Source: Xanthobacteraceae bacterium
GTDB taxonomy: Bacteria > Pseudomonadota > Alphaproteobacteria > Rhizobiales > Xanthobacteraceae
Assembly: GCA_019635585.1 (NCBI GenBank)
Contig: JAHBZE010000002.1
Coordinates: 558,001 to 622,000 of the forward strand
Direction of reading: 5' to 3'
Length of the DNA: 64,000 nt
The position numbers were made by a program, and so were the translations under genes. Positions 15,425 to 23,789 of the stretch are shown here, in pieces. The notes below the pieces were generated by a model. It was given only the letters and a program-made list of their open reading frames with translations, was not told the origin of the DNA and searched no databases. Each line of letters opens with the position of its first letter. Position 1 is the stretch's first letter.

Positions 15425-16714
15425 TTAGGCGGTTTTCCGGCTTTTCTTGCGTGCGTCGCCGATGCGGTCGCGCAACTTGCGCGACCACCAGTTAACCTGC
15501 GCAAACGCCTTGCCGAACCAGCCGCCGGCCCAAACCAGCCCGAAGGGGATGAAGAGCCGCCAGCGGTCATCCTTCTCCGCGATCGCCGAAGCGATCAGTT
15601 CGCCCGCGATCGCGGTCGTATTCAGCCCCTGCCCGCCGAACGCGCCCGCAATCCAGGCGCCGGGCTGCAACATGCCGATCTGCGGCATGCGGTGGATCGA
15701 AAAACCCATGTTTCCGCTCCACGCGGATTCGATCGCGACGCCGGCGAGCTGCGGATAGACAGTGGTAATGCGCTCGCGCAGATCGTCCTCGAGATGGAGC
15801 GGACGTTTCAGATTCATGGAAATCCCCGCGCCCCATAGGATGCGGTCGCCGATCAGGCGATAGTAGTTGAACGCATTGCGTTCGTCTTGAATGCAACCCT
15901 CGAAGCGGATCGCCTCCGCGATCTTCACGCCCAGTGGTCGCGTAACGCCCAGATAGGTCGCAACCGGGAACACGGTTCGCGCAAGCTCTGGAAATGCATT
16001 GCCGGGAAAATAATTTCCGCAGAACACGATGTGCTCGGCGCGCACCTTGCCGCGCGGCGTATTCACAACCTTGCGAACGCCGTCGATGTCAGCATCCAAC
16101 GCAGGCGTATCCTCATAAATCTTACCGCCATTCCGCTCGATTTCCTGCGCGAGCGCATGAGCGAGATTGAGCGGATGGATATGAAACGCATCCCGCTCGT
16201 TCATCGCCTGAAAATAATCGCTGGTACGAAGCACCTCGCGCACGCGATCCGTCGGCCAGTATTCCATGTCGTGGTCGAGTTCGCGCGCGTACCATTCGGC
16301 GCGGCGCTTGACCCTTTCGGCATCGTCCTCCACCGCCGCCTTCAAATAGCCGGGCGTGAGATTGATGCCCGGAAATCCGAGCTTCGTTTCCTCGCGGACG
16401 ATTTCGACGCCCTGACGCGACAGACGGTAAAGCGCTCGTGCATGATCCACACCGACCCGCGCAATGACCGCCGACATGCTTTGGTTGAACCCGGAGGAAA
16501 CGAAGCCGCCATTTCTTCCCGAAGCCCCGGCCGCGACCTGGTGCCGTTCGATCAATACGACATCCTTGCGCCGCCGCTGCAATGCACGCGCCGTCCATAG
16601 CCCCGCGAAGCCGCCTCCGATCACGCAAACATCGGTATCGACGTCGTGAACGAGTTGCTGCCGCGCGGAAAACGGCGAGGACGAGGCTTCGTAATATGTC
16701 TGTGCAGGAGTCAT
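15425..16714 (-). CDS. FAD-dependent oxidoreductase (DAO/DadA family)
   Basis: A 429-residue flavoprotein. The FAD-binding motif is DVCVIGGGFAGLWTARAL at about 27-44 with the acidic strand end VVLIER. ASGRNGGFVSSGFNQS near residue 63 is the RNGG signature of glycine/D-amino-acid oxidase-like enzymes. GAWIAGAFGGQGLNTTAIAG lies near the C-terminus. It resembles gamma-glutamylputrescine oxidase-type enzymes, but the substrate is not resolvable. ATG 16714 precedes the dinucleotide fold by a normal distance; the open frame continues upstream to 16888 without protein-like features. It is divergent from the SixA-type gene with a 74-base spacer. Confidence 0.85.
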   Translation of the reverse strand: MTPAQTYYEASSSPFSARQQLVHDVDTDVCVIGGGFAGLWTARALQRRRKDVVLIERHQVAAGASGRNGGFVSSGFNQSMSAVIARVGVDHARALYRLSRQGVEIVREETKLGFPGINLTPGYLKAAVEDDAERVKRRAEWYARELDHDMEYWPTDRVREVLRTSDYFQAMNERDAFHIHPLNLAHALAQEIERNGGKIYEDTPALDADIDGVRKVVNTPRGKVRAEHIVFCGNYFPGNAFPELARTVFPVATYLGVTRPLGVKIAEAIRFEGCIQDERNAFNYYRLIGDRILWGAGISMNLKRPLHLEDDLRERITTVYPQLAGVAIESAWSGNMGFSIHRMPQIGMLQPGAWIAGAFGGQGLNTTAIAGELIASAIAEKDDRWRLFIPFGLVWAGGWFGKAFAQVNWWSRKLRDRIGDARKKSRKTA

Positions 16715-16788
16715 GCAATTACCGGGACCGGACTTCGTCAAACCTGATAAACAGACCTTCGCCCGCTGTCGAGGAAACCGCTTATCGC

Positions 16789-17304
16789 ATGCGCCGTCTG
16801 CTGCTCTTGCGTCACGCCAAATCCGACTGGCCGGAAGGTATTGACGACGCCATGCGTCCGCTTGCCGACCGTGGCCGGCGCGATGCACAGGAGATGGGCA
16901 AAGCCATCAAGCGGGAAGGCTTCGTACCTGATTTTGCGATGATCTCTACGGCGCTTCGCACACGCCAGACATGGGACTTGGCGTCGCCGCAGTTCGGAAC
17001 CAAAGTGCCGATGCGCGAGGAAAACGGCCTCTACGCCGCGTCCGAGCGGGCAATCCTCGAGTTCGTCCGTGCAGCGCCGGACGATGCCAAAACGCTGATG
17101 ATCGTCGCTCACAATCCCGGCCTCGAACGGCTCGCGCGAAGTTTTGCGAAATCGGGCGACCCCGACGCGATACGCCGTCTCGAGAAAAAATATCCGACCT
17201 GCGGTCTGGCCGTGATCGAACTGCCGGTGAACGCCTGGAAGGAAACGGGCCCTCCTGCGGGCCGTCTTGAAATTTTTCTTACACCGAAAACGCTCGACGA
17301 ATAG
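16789..17304 (+). CDS. SixA-type histidine phosphatase
   Basis: A 171-residue member of the histidine phosphatase superfamily. The catalytic RHA motif is LLLLRHAKSDWP (residues 4-15). The second histidine is in LMIVAHNPGLERLA, and the conserved arginine is probably in STALRTRQTW. SixA proteins remove phosphate from phosphohistidine, for instance on HPt domains, in the cytosol; an HPt protein is encoded at 38174-38473, but no link is shown. ATG 16789 was chosen because the catalytic motif must lie at the N-terminus; the frame stays open upstream only as a shadow of the divergent oxidoreductase. Confidence 0.88.
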   Translation: MRRLLLLRHAKSDWPEGIDDAMRPLADRGRRDAQEMGKAIKREGFVPDFAMISTALRTRQTWDLASPQFGTKVPMREENGLYAASERAILEFVRAAPDDAKTLMIVAHNPGLERLARSFAKSGDPDAIRRLEKKYPTCGLAVIELPVNAWKETGPPAGRLEIFLTPKTLDE

Positions 17305-17310
17305 TCGCGC

Positions 17311-17352
17311 AAAAAAAATGCCGCGCAGCCCGACCAAAGACTGCGCGGCATT
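17311..17352 (-). terminator. Terminator of the lactate permease gene
   Basis: Twelve-base-pair stem (17317-17328 with 17341-17352). The A run at 17311-17318 becomes a T run on the minus strand. It ends transcription coming from 17367-19025; the plus-strand side lacks a T run. Confidence 0.85.
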
Positions 17353-17366
17353 CGGAGTTTGTCGGT

Positions 17367-19025
17367 TTACGGCGTTACGATCATTCCTGTAAACACATAG
17401 GCCTGCAGCATAACGAGAATGCCGACGAGACAGGCCAGCGCAATCGAGTGCCAGAACACGAAGCGCAGGATCGTGCCTTCATGTCCGAACCAGTTGGTCG
17501 CAGTGGAAGCCACGACGATCGACTGCGCGTCGATCATCTTGCCCATAACGCCACCGGACGAGTTCGCCGCACCCATGAGGATCGGCGAAAGCCCGAGCTG
17601 CTCCGAAGTGATCTTCTGCAGATTGCCGAAGAGCACGTTCGACGCGGTGTCGGAACCGGTCAACGCAACGCCGAGCCAGCCGAGCAGCGTTCCGAAGAAC
17701 GGGTACAATACGCCGGCGCTCGCGAAAGCCAGCCCCAGCGTCGCATCGATGCCCGAAAGACGGGTCAACGTGCCGATAGCAAGCATCGCCGAAATCGTAA
17801 TCAGCGAATAGGCGCAGACTTTGATTGTCTTGCCGTACTCTTTCACGATTTTCACGGGCGAGAAGCCCATCAGCAGGCCCGCGATGATCGCCGCGATCAA
17901 CATGCCCGAGCCGGTGTAGCTCAGCCACGTGAAAGAGAAGACTGCGCCTTCCGGAGTCGGCTTTGCGACAATCGGCGCGACCTTGTTGATCATGTTGTGC
18001 AGGTCGGGAACGGCGTAGTTCCAGGTCGCCCACGGATTGACCTGCGCCTTGAACCAGTTCGTGCCCCACAGAAGCAGAATCACGCAGACAATGATCCAGG
18101 GCAGCAGTGACATCCACACTTCGCCGGAGGTCGGCTTCTTGGTCGAAACCTTCGGCGCCGGACGGCCCTTGGCGGAGTCGTCCTTGGTGCGCAGTGCCGG
18201 CGAGGTCCAGACTTCCTTCGGCTTCCAGATTTGCAGGAAGCCAATCAGGCAGGCCATCGAAATCAGCGATGCGCCGATGTCCACGATCCAAGGATTGACG
18301 AAATTCGAGATCAGGTACTGCGGCACGGCAAAAGAAATGCCCGTGACAAGAATGGCGGGCCAAATTTGGATCATTCCGCGCCAGCCAGCGAAAACCCAGA
18401 TCAGCCAGAACGGCACCAGCAGCGAGAAGAACGGTAACTGGCGTCCGACCATCGCGCCGAGCAAGAACGGGTCGATGCCGGTTACGCTGGACAGGCCCTG
18501 AATCGGGGTGCCGAGCGCGCCGAATGCAACCGGCGCGGTGTTCGCGATCAGCGAAAGTCCCGATGCGGCAAGTGGCGAGAATCCGAGGCCGATCAGGATC
18601 GCACCGGTCACTGCAACCGGCGTGCCGAAACCCGACGCGCCTTCGAAGAACGCGCCGAAGGCAAACGCAATCAGCAGAAGCTGAATGCGACGATCATTCG
18701 AGATACCGCCGATCGTATTCTGCAGCGTTTCGAATGCGCCCTTCTCCACCGTAAGCCGGTAAAGAAAGATAACGTTGAGCACGATCCAACCGATCGGAAA
18801 AAAGCCAGTTACGGCGCCCAACACAGTGGCGCGCAGCGACAGCCCGGCCGGCATCGTGAAGATGAGAATGGCGACAAGATTGGCCACGATCAGGGCGATG
18901 ATCGCCGCGATGTGTGCCTTCACTTTATTCGACGCGATGAGAACGAGCAGCGTCACCACCGGAATAGCGGCAGCGATCGTGGACAGCACCGTACTGTTGA
19001 GCGGATTGTAATGTTGATCCCACAT
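17367..19025 (-). CDS. lldP: L-lactate permease
   Basis: A 552-residue polytopic inner-membrane proton symporter of the LctP family for lactate or glycolate. The diagnostic segment FGAFFEGASGFGTPVAVTGA lies about one quarter in. GVALTGSDTASNVLFGNLQK and LGLSPILMGAANSSGGVMGK are in the C-terminal half. About twelve or more hydrophobic helices are visible, with one charged loop carrying KGRPAPKVSTKK in the middle. The second ATG (19025) is preferred because GGGGA lies six bases before it but directly abuts the ATG at 19031. No lactate dehydrogenase gene is adjacent. Confidence 0.93.
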   Translation of the reverse strand: MWDQHYNPLNSTVLSTIAAAIPVVTLLVLIASNKVKAHIAAIIALIVANLVAILIFTMPAGLSLRATVLGAVTGFFPIGWIVLNVIFLYRLTVEKGAFETLQNTIGGISNDRRIQLLLIAFAFGAFFEGASGFGTPVAVTGAILIGLGFSPLAASGLSLIANTAPVAFGALGTPIQGLSSVTGIDPFLLGAMVGRQLPFFSLLVPFWLIWVFAGWRGMIQIWPAILVTGISFAVPQYLISNFVNPWIVDIGASLISMACLIGFLQIWKPKEVWTSPALRTKDDSAKGRPAPKVSTKKPTSGEVWMSLLPWIIVCVILLLWGTNWFKAQVNPWATWNYAVPDLHNMINKVAPIVAKPTPEGAVFSFTWLSYTGSGMLIAAIIAGLLMGFSPVKIVKEYGKTIKVCAYSLITISAMLAIGTLTRLSGIDATLGLAFASAGVLYPFFGTLLGWLGVALTGSDTASNVLFGNLQKITSEQLGLSPILMGAANSSGGVMGKMIDAQSIVVASTATNWFGHEGTILRFVFWHSIALACLVGILVMLQAYVFTGMIVTP

Positions 19026-19210
19026 AGGCATTCCCCAGCTTGACGCGCATTATCATTGGCGCGTTCGGCAGGGAGCATCGTGGAAAGCGGGATTCGCAAC
19101 AACGCGTCGAGGATAATTCCTGCGTAAAATTACTGCTCCGGCGCGAAACTAGTTTAGATAGGCAGGAAGGCGTTGCATTTCGGCGACGCCGTTCTTCCAT
19201 AAACTACAAA

Positions 19211-19795
19211 CTACGACGCTCGCACTGCGGGAAGAATGTCTTCGGGAATTGCGTTCGGCGCATAGCGTCGCGGGCGATTGCGCATAACGATGTTCCAGAT
19301 TTGCCAGACGAACCATATGCCAATGAGTGCGATGACTGCAGCCATCCAATACTGCGCAGCAACAACGGCTTTCACGGCGACATAAGCGACTGCTAGCAGA
19401 ACGCCCACGCCGACGATTGCCGACGGCCACCAGCGCCACGCCGGGAAACCGATGTCATAAACGCAGTCCGGCGTCGCCGCCTTCACCCGGCTATGAAGCT
19501 CGCGGAGAAATTTCGAATACTCTTTTCCTTGGTCGGCCGTATCGGTGAGAGATTGAGCCGACACCGAATGCAGCGCGATCTTCGGCGCATTGAGCGGCCA
19601 GATTTCCGCAATGAAGCGCGCGCTCGCCAAGTTGGTGGGCTTATAGCCGAGACGAATATGCCGGATCATCGGGTAGCTGATGCGTCCGGTGCGCGCGCCG
19701 ATGCTCCAGTCGAGCCCGTCGGTCGAAAGACGGAATTCGTAGCTGGGACCCATCAGGCGCGGCTTGTAGGAATAAGTGAGATCTTCGGTTGTCAT
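19211..19795 (-). CDS. Predicted membrane protein with PH-like N-terminal half
   Basis: A 194-residue protein of unknown function. Residues 1-110 are a soluble beta-rich region (YEFRLSTDGLDWSIGART; SYPMIRHIRLGYKP) reminiscent of bacterial PH-like domains. Two adjacent membrane helices follow at about 125-142 and 147-167 (IVGVGVLLAVAYVAVKAVVA; MAAVIALIGIWFVWQIW). A short basic cytoplasmic tail ends the protein. It stands alone, with the small tyrosine-rich exported protein upstream on the same strand. Confidence 0.7.
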   Translation of the reverse strand: MTTEDLTYSYKPRLMGPSYEFRLSTDGLDWSIGARTGRISYPMIRHIRLGYKPTNLASARFIAEIWPLNAPKIALHSVSAQSLTDTADQGKEYSKFLRELHSRVKAATPDCVYDIGFPAWRWWPSAIVGVGVLLAVAYVAVKAVVAAQYWMAAVIALIGIWFVWQIWNIVMRNRPRRYAPNAIPEDILPAVRAS

Positions 19796-19884
19796 GGCGC
19801 GCGCGTTGTAAACTGCGCGCGGCAGGCAGGCAAAGAAATTCGAGGCGCCGCTTTCGCAGACGCCTCGAATTCAATTTTCAGGGC

Positions 19885-20250
19885 TTACCAGCCCGGATAT
19901 CCGTAACGATACGGGCCCGGGACGAAGGGAGCCGGGTAAGGGTAATAGGCAGCACCGTAGTACGGATTATAACCGTAATAGGGACCGTAACCGTACGGGC
20001 GGTAATAGCGGCGATTGTAGTAGCTGTTTGCCGCGATCGCGCCGATGACGCCAAACGCTACGGCCGGACCGATCCAGCGGCCACGGCGCCAGCGGACGTT
20101 GTCGGTTTGCTGCGGCGCAGTCTGCTTCACGGAGTTCTGGCTCGGCGCAATTGGTGCCGCCGAAACCTGAACCGGCGCAGTCGCGAGCGCGCCCGCCCCA
20201 ACAGTGGCGGCAACGGCGATCGCGTTAAGCTTTTTGCGTAGGGTGTTCAT
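19885..20250 (-). CDS. Small exported Tyr/Gly/Pro-rich protein
   Basis: A 121-residue protein of a type common in Rhizobiales. The signal peptide is at 1-32 (IAVAATVGAGALATAPVQVS, cleavage at SAA). A Gln-rich linker leads to RWRRGRWIGPAVAFGVIGAI, a single glycine-rich hydrophobic segment at about 57-75. The tail is tyrosine-rich (YYNRRYYRPYGYGPYYGYNP). It is probably an envelope protein of unknown function. ATG 20250 has a strong AAGGAGG ribosome site eight bases upstream. Confidence 0.8.
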   Translation of the reverse strand: MNTLRKKLNAIAVAATVGAGALATAPVQVSAAPIAPSQNSVKQTAPQQTDNVRWRRGRWIGPAVAFGVIGAIAANSYYNRRYYRPYGYGPYYGYNPYYGAAYYPYPAPFVPGPYRYGYPGW

Positions 20251-20343
20251 CAGAACCTCCTTTTCAACCACGCGAGGCACTCGATGTAAGCACGGCGCAT
20301 GCGCGTTCAATGCCCATAACTCCCGGAACAAACTATTGTTTCA

Positions 20344-20357
20344 TGAATATACATTCA
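20344..20357. promoter_or_regulatory. Inverted repeat TGAAT-ATAC-ATTCA in a divergent spacer
   Basis: A perfect 5-base inverted repeat around ATAC lies between the genes starting at 20250 (-) and 20458 (+). It could be an operator. It is short, and no regulator can be named. Confidence 0.3.
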
Positions 20358-20457
20358 GCTTCGCGTCGTGTTTCACCTCCGGACGGGAGCAGAAACCGGA
20401 TGTGCCGAAGCCGCGCATCATGCAAAACTGGATACCTTCGCGACCAGGGAGACGCGC

Positions 20458-21429
20458 ATGAAATCCCAAAGCCACCTTGCACTGACGCGGCGCGACCTGA
20501 TCATTGGGGGAGCCGCACTGGCTGCCGCCGGCACAACCCCCTCGCCCACGGCTGCGAAGATGCCGCCGGCCAAAGCGCAGGCACCGGGATTTTTTCGCCG
20601 CAAGCTCGGCGAGTTCGAGATTACCGCGCTACTCGACGGCGACATCGCGCTCGAACTCAAACTCTTCTCCGGCGACGCGGCCGAAATGGAAAAACTCTCG
20701 CATGCCCATTATCAGCCCTCTCCTCCGCATGCGCATGTCAACGCTTTCGCAGTCAATACAGGCGACAAGCTCTATCTGGTCGATACCGGCACCGGAAATC
20801 TGATGGGCTCCTCGCTTGGGCGCGTCACCGAGAACATGGTGCTCGCCGGCATCGATCCGGATCAAGTCGATGTGATCCTGCTCACGCATTTGCACCCGGA
20901 CCACTTCGGCGGCCTTACGGTCGAGGGCCGTCCCGCGTTCAAGAACGCGGACATTTATCTGTCGGAAGCGGACGCGAAATTCTGGCTCGGCAATGAAATG
21001 ATCGACAAGGTGCCGGCTGACTTCCGGCCTTTCTTCCAGATGGCTTCCGCCGCGGTGAAACCCTATGCGCACCGGCTGATGCCGCTGCCGCAGAACGGAG
21101 AAATCGGTGCTGGCGTGACCACGCTCGCGCTTCCCGGACACACGGTGGGGCATACCGGCTTCCGCTTTTCCTCGGGCAAGGAGCAGATGCTGGTCTGGGG
21201 CGACATCGTGCATAACCTCGCCCTGCAGTTTCCGAAGCCGGAATGGACCTTTGCCGGCGACACCGATCGGGAACAGGCCGCAGCCTCGCGCAAAAAAGCA
21301 TTCGACATGGCCGCTGCCGACCGGCTTCTCGTCGCAGGCGCCCATCTGCCCTATCCGGGCGTCGGTTATGTCGAGCGGTCCAGGGATCATTATCGCTATC
21401 ATCCCGACTTCTGGCCCTCGAAAATCTAA
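20458..21429 (+). CDS. Metallo-beta-lactamase-fold hydrolase with Tat-type leader
   Basis: A 323-residue protein. The leader LALTRRDLIIGGAALAAAG (7-25) is a twin-arginine signal, so the enzyme is probably exported folded. The fold is shown by LYLVDTGTGNL, the metal-binding HLHPDHFGG (144-152, H-x-H-x-D-H), ALPGHTVGHTGF with the next histidine, and LVWGDIVHN with the bridging aspartate. It is close to the AHL-lactonase/PQQ-type MBL hydrolases common in Rhizobiales; the substrate is unknown. ATG 20458 was chosen so that the double arginine follows a short polar stretch. Confidence 0.87.
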   Translation: MKSQSHLALTRRDLIIGGAALAAAGTTPSPTAAKMPPAKAQAPGFFRRKLGEFEITALLDGDIALELKLFSGDAAEMEKLSHAHYQPSPPHAHVNAFAVNTGDKLYLVDTGTGNLMGSSLGRVTENMVLAGIDPDQVDVILLTHLHPDHFGGLTVEGRPAFKNADIYLSEADAKFWLGNEMIDKVPADFRPFFQMASAAVKPYAHRLMPLPQNGEIGAGVTTLALPGHTVGHTGFRFSSGKEQMLVWGDIVHNLALQFPKPEWTFAGDTDREQAAASRKKAFDMAAADRLLVAGAHLPYPGVGYVERSRDHYRYHPDFWPSKI

Positions 21430-21543
21430 GGTTTGGGCCGCCTCGGGCTGTCTAGGAAAAGCCAAAGAGCGGCCTATAACGGTCTCGCCTGCGGCTGATT
21501 CGCAAAGCTCCAAATGCGGCATCCGCAAACCATGGAGATTCCC

Positions 21544-21744
21544 GTGAAGAATTTGATGATTGCCCTGACCGGCCTCGCTTTCCTGGCCGGCGCCGCCAAC
21601 GCGCAGTCGACCGCGCCGATGGAGAAAGACGCCAAGAAGCAGGACCAGAACGCGCCGATGGGCAAGGACCGCAAGGACATGCCGAAGGGTGCGACCAAGG
21701 ACATGCAGAAGGGCTCGGAAATGCCCGGCGGCCAGAAAAAGTAA
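21544..21744 (+). CDS. Small exported Lys/Met-rich protein
   Basis: A 66-residue protein. The signal peptide covers about 1-21 (MKNLMIALTGLAFLAGAANA when the GTG is read as Met). A highly charged mature part has repeated KD-M-P-type units (MEKDAKKQDQ; MGKDRKDMPKGATKDMQKG). GTG 21544 is preferred because GGAGA lies five bases upstream and it opens the signal peptide directly; an in-frame ATG at 21532 lacks a ribosome site. A strong terminator follows at 21766. Function unknown, probably periplasmic. Confidence 0.7.
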   Translation: MKNLMIALTGLAFLAGAANAQSTAPMEKDAKKQDQNAPMGKDRKDMPKGATKDMQKGSEMPGGQKK

Positions 21745-21765
21745 TTTTTACGAAGCGTGCGGATG

Positions 21766-21797
21766 AACGGCCGGCAAATTGCCGGCCGTTTTCTTTT
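21766..21797 (+). terminator. Terminator after the Lys/Met-rich protein gene
   Basis: Ten-base-pair perfect stem (21766-21775 with 21781-21790), loop AAATT, followed by TTCTTTT. Confidence 0.85.
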
Positions 21798-22159
21798 GCG
21801 CGCTTGCTTTGTGCGGCCGGCGGTCTCGACCCATTTGCAAACGCATGCGTGCTGCGCGCGACAAACATTATCCGCTACGGCGAAACTGCGGCACGCGCCG
21901 GAATGAAGCCGCAAAGCCGGGAGCTTTCGTAACCGCGGGATATTTTGTCTGCGACTTTCGTCCCGAACGCGCGCGTAAAAATGCGAATGTGCAACGCGGA
22001 TGTTGCACGCCGGCAGAAATGAGAACGCGAAGATTTCGCGCGGACGCTACGATCACGCCGTCGTGATGCGGCAACGCATCCAAATTCCATTTTCGCGGGA
22101 TTACCTGATGTGAAGCGGCGCTCATATCCGCGCGCCGCGAATGCATAAAGGAGAATCCC
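21798..22159. other. Gene-free stretch with a run of small hairpins
   Basis: No protein-like reading frame is evident. Three perfect short inverted repeats lie close together before the next gene: GTGCAAC/GTTGCAC (21989-22008), ATCACG/CGTGAT (22052-22067) and GATGCG/CGCATC (22065-22080). The last two overlap by three bases and so exclude one another. This could be a structured leader of the gene at 22160 or a small RNA. Confidence 0.4.
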
Positions 22160-22333
22160 ATGAAGAAGATCGTTTACGCGACGCTCGCCGCCGCCACGCT
22201 GTTCGCTTCCGTCGGCGCTGCCTCGGCGCAGACCATGCACCGCCACTGGCAGGACCAGCACATGTCGCTGAACACCGGCGGCGCCTCGCAGGGCTACAAC
22301 GAGACGCTGACGAGCTACGACAACATCAAGTAA
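22160..22333 (+). CDS. 57-residue exported peptide
   Basis: A short gene with a clear AAAGGAG ribosome site and its own terminator. The signal peptide is at about 1-23 (KKIVYATLAAATLFASVGAA, cleavage at ASA/QT). The mature peptide of ~34 residues contains HRHWQDQH and ends YNETLTSYDNIK. The histidine-rich patch could bind a metal, but this is only a possibility. It has its own leader with several small hairpins. No family was recognised. Confidence 0.75.
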   Translation: MKKIVYATLAAATLFASVGAASAQTMHRHWQDQHMSLNTGGASQGYNETLTSYDNIK

Positions 22334-22344
22334 CGGCTTCTCCG

Positions 22345-22378
22345 GCGGCCGGCGCAAGCGCCGGCCGCGCTTCCTTTT
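22345..22378 (+). terminator. Terminator after the 57-residue peptide gene
   Basis: Eleven-base-pair perfect GC stem (22345-22355 with 22358-22368) with a very tight loop, followed by a mixed T-rich stretch ending TTCCTTTT. Confidence 0.7.
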
Positions 22379-22395
22379 CAAGCTTGAGGTTCGCC

Positions 22396-22623
22396 TTAAC
22401 CAAGACGGTATTCCCTGCATTCCGCGCACTCGTACATCCGCGACACGCGGATTCCGCCGGTATCCGCCTCGTCTTGCTCGTTCACCTTCAATTCGTTCAC
22501 CAGCACGAAGCGCTCCGACCCGCATTCGCATTTTCCGAGACGCGGACTTTCCGCGACCTGAAGCGCGGGCGCGGCGGCTTCGCTCGCCGCAGGCGCATCC
22601 GTTTCTTCCGGCGTTTTTGGCAT
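22396..22623 (-). CDS. Small zinc-ribbon-like protein
   Basis: A 75-residue acidic protein. An Ala/Glu-rich disordered N-terminus is followed by CECGSERFVLVNELKV, a linker rich in Asp/Glu, and MYECAECREYRLG. The spacing C-x-C-G ... C-x2-C suggests one zinc ribbon formed from two knuckles. Function unknown. ATG 22623 is preferred over a TTG two codons upstream. It is divergent from the ribbon-helix-helix-like gene, with a 199-base spacer. Confidence 0.7.
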   Translation of the reverse strand: MPKTPEETDAPAASEAAAPALQVAESPRLGKCECGSERFVLVNELKVNEQDEADTGGIRVSRMYECAECREYRLG

Positions 22624-22822
22624 GGACAAAGATTCCTTTCTGGCCCGGAAGCTGGGCCTGCGAGGCCGGAGAATAAAGTCCGCAAGACCTCGGGCTGCCC
22701 GGTCTGTGCCTCTTACTCAAAATGAGCCGATGGAACCTTTTGCCCAGCCGGGGGTTATCCCGGCGTTCCATCACAAGCGAAAACGGAGGACGGGCGGCCG
22801 CCAGCCGCCGGAGGAGACACGC

Positions 22823-23080
22823 ATGAATAACGGAAACCGCAACGTGCGCGAGGAGCGGCTGCAGGTGATGCTGCGCCCGGAGGAAATCCGCGCGATCGAC
22901 GACTTCCGCTTTGCCAAGCGCATGCCGAGCCGCGCAGCCGCGATTCGCGAGCTCCTGCGCTGCGGGCTCGCTACCGAAACGTGCGGCGAGGCCGAACGCG
23001 AAACGCGCTCGAGCGAATTCGGCGTACTGCGCTCGCCGCAGCACGACGCCAAGAACGGCAATGGGAGCCAGGACGAATGA
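22823..23080 (+). CDS. Ribbon-helix-helix-like small DNA-binding protein
   Basis: An 85-residue protein. Residues 10-50 (ERLQVMLRPEEIRAIDDFRF, then MPSRAAAIRELLRCGL) have the strand-helix-helix pattern of Arc/MetJ/CopG regulators, where the strand LQVML would insert into the DNA major groove. The tail is polar and probably disordered. GGAGGA lies just upstream of ATG 22823. The stop overlaps the next gene (ATGA), so it is translationally coupled to the small zinc-finger protein. No toxin partner is evident. Confidence 0.72.
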   Translation: MNNGNRNVREERLQVMLRPEEIRAIDDFRFAKRMPSRAAAIRELLRCGLATETCGEAERETRSSEFGVLRSPQHDAKNGNGSQDE

Positions 23081-23280
23081 AGCGCCTGCTCGATCTGTTC
23101 CGCAAGCAAACTCCGGCTGAGCCGCCCCCGCCGCGGCAGCCGGACTTTTTTTGTCTTTATTGCAACGCCAAGTTTCCGCACGACGATCTCGAGCGCGTAC
23201 TCGCGCACCTGAAGCCGCACCGCGACCGGGAAGAAGCGGAAGCGCGCCTTTCGGACGATACGCAGCACGGCGCCGGATAG
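23077..23280 (+). CDS. Small C2H2-type zinc-finger protein
   Basis: A 67-residue protein. FFCLYCNAKFPHDDLERVLA, then HLKPH, gives C-x2-C, 14 residues, H-x3-H, the classical finger spacing with slight length variation. A proline-rich stretch precedes it and an acidic tail follows. It overlaps the upstream RHH-like gene by ATGA. It could be a DNA- or protein-binding accessory factor; function unknown. Confidence 0.68.
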   Translation: MKRLLDLFRKQTPAEPPPPRQPDFFCLYCNAKFPHDDLERVLAHLKPHRDREEAEARLSDDTQHGAG

Positions 23281-23337
23281 CGCGGAAGCCGGAACCAAGC
23301 TTTGCCTCGCGCCGTTGCAAAGGCGAAAGGACCGCCG

Positions 23338-23784
23338 ATGCACAAACACGCTTATTTGCGCCTCGCCGCGATGACGGCGCTCTCCTTCGTTGCGATGTAT
23401 GTCCTGATGTATGCGATGGTCGATCGCTTCGATAACGTATTTCCGAACACCAACCAGATCTACATGGCGGGGCTGATGACCGCGCCGATGGTGATTTTCG
23501 AGCTCGCGCTGATGGGCGCGATGTACCGGAACCGCGCGGCGAATATCGCGATCTATGCCGTGAGCGCGGTCGCGCTGATCGGCTTCTTCGCCGCGATCCG
23601 CGCGCAGCTTGCCATCGGCGACACGCAATTTCTCAAAAGCATGATTCCGCATCACGCCGGCGCGGTGCTGATGTGCGAGCGCGCGCCGATTTCCGATCCG
23701 GAGATCGAGCGGCTCTGCGCGACGATCGTCAAGGGCCAGAATGAGGAAATCGCGCAGATGAAGGCGCTGCTGGAGAAGCGCTGA
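23338..23784 (+). CDS. DUF305-type membrane protein
   Basis: A 148-residue protein. Three membrane helices are at about 8-29, 43-63 and 69-87. A C-terminal DUF305-like ferritin-fold module follows: FLKSMIPHHAGAVLMCERA, then IVKGQNEEIAQMKALLEKR. The HHAGAVLM and QxxEIxxM motifs are the usual metal-associated signature. Related proteins occur with copper or metal handling genes. ATG 23338 has AAAGGA upstream; the frame upstream is not protein-like. Confidence 0.8.
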   Translation: MHKHAYLRLAAMTALSFVAMYVLMYAMVDRFDNVFPNTNQIYMAGLMTAPMVIFELALMGAMYRNRAANIAIYAVSAVALIGFFAAIRAQLAIGDTQFLKSMIPHHAGAVLMCERAPISDPEIERLCATIVKGQNEEIAQMKALLEKR

Positions 23785-23789
23785 GCGCG

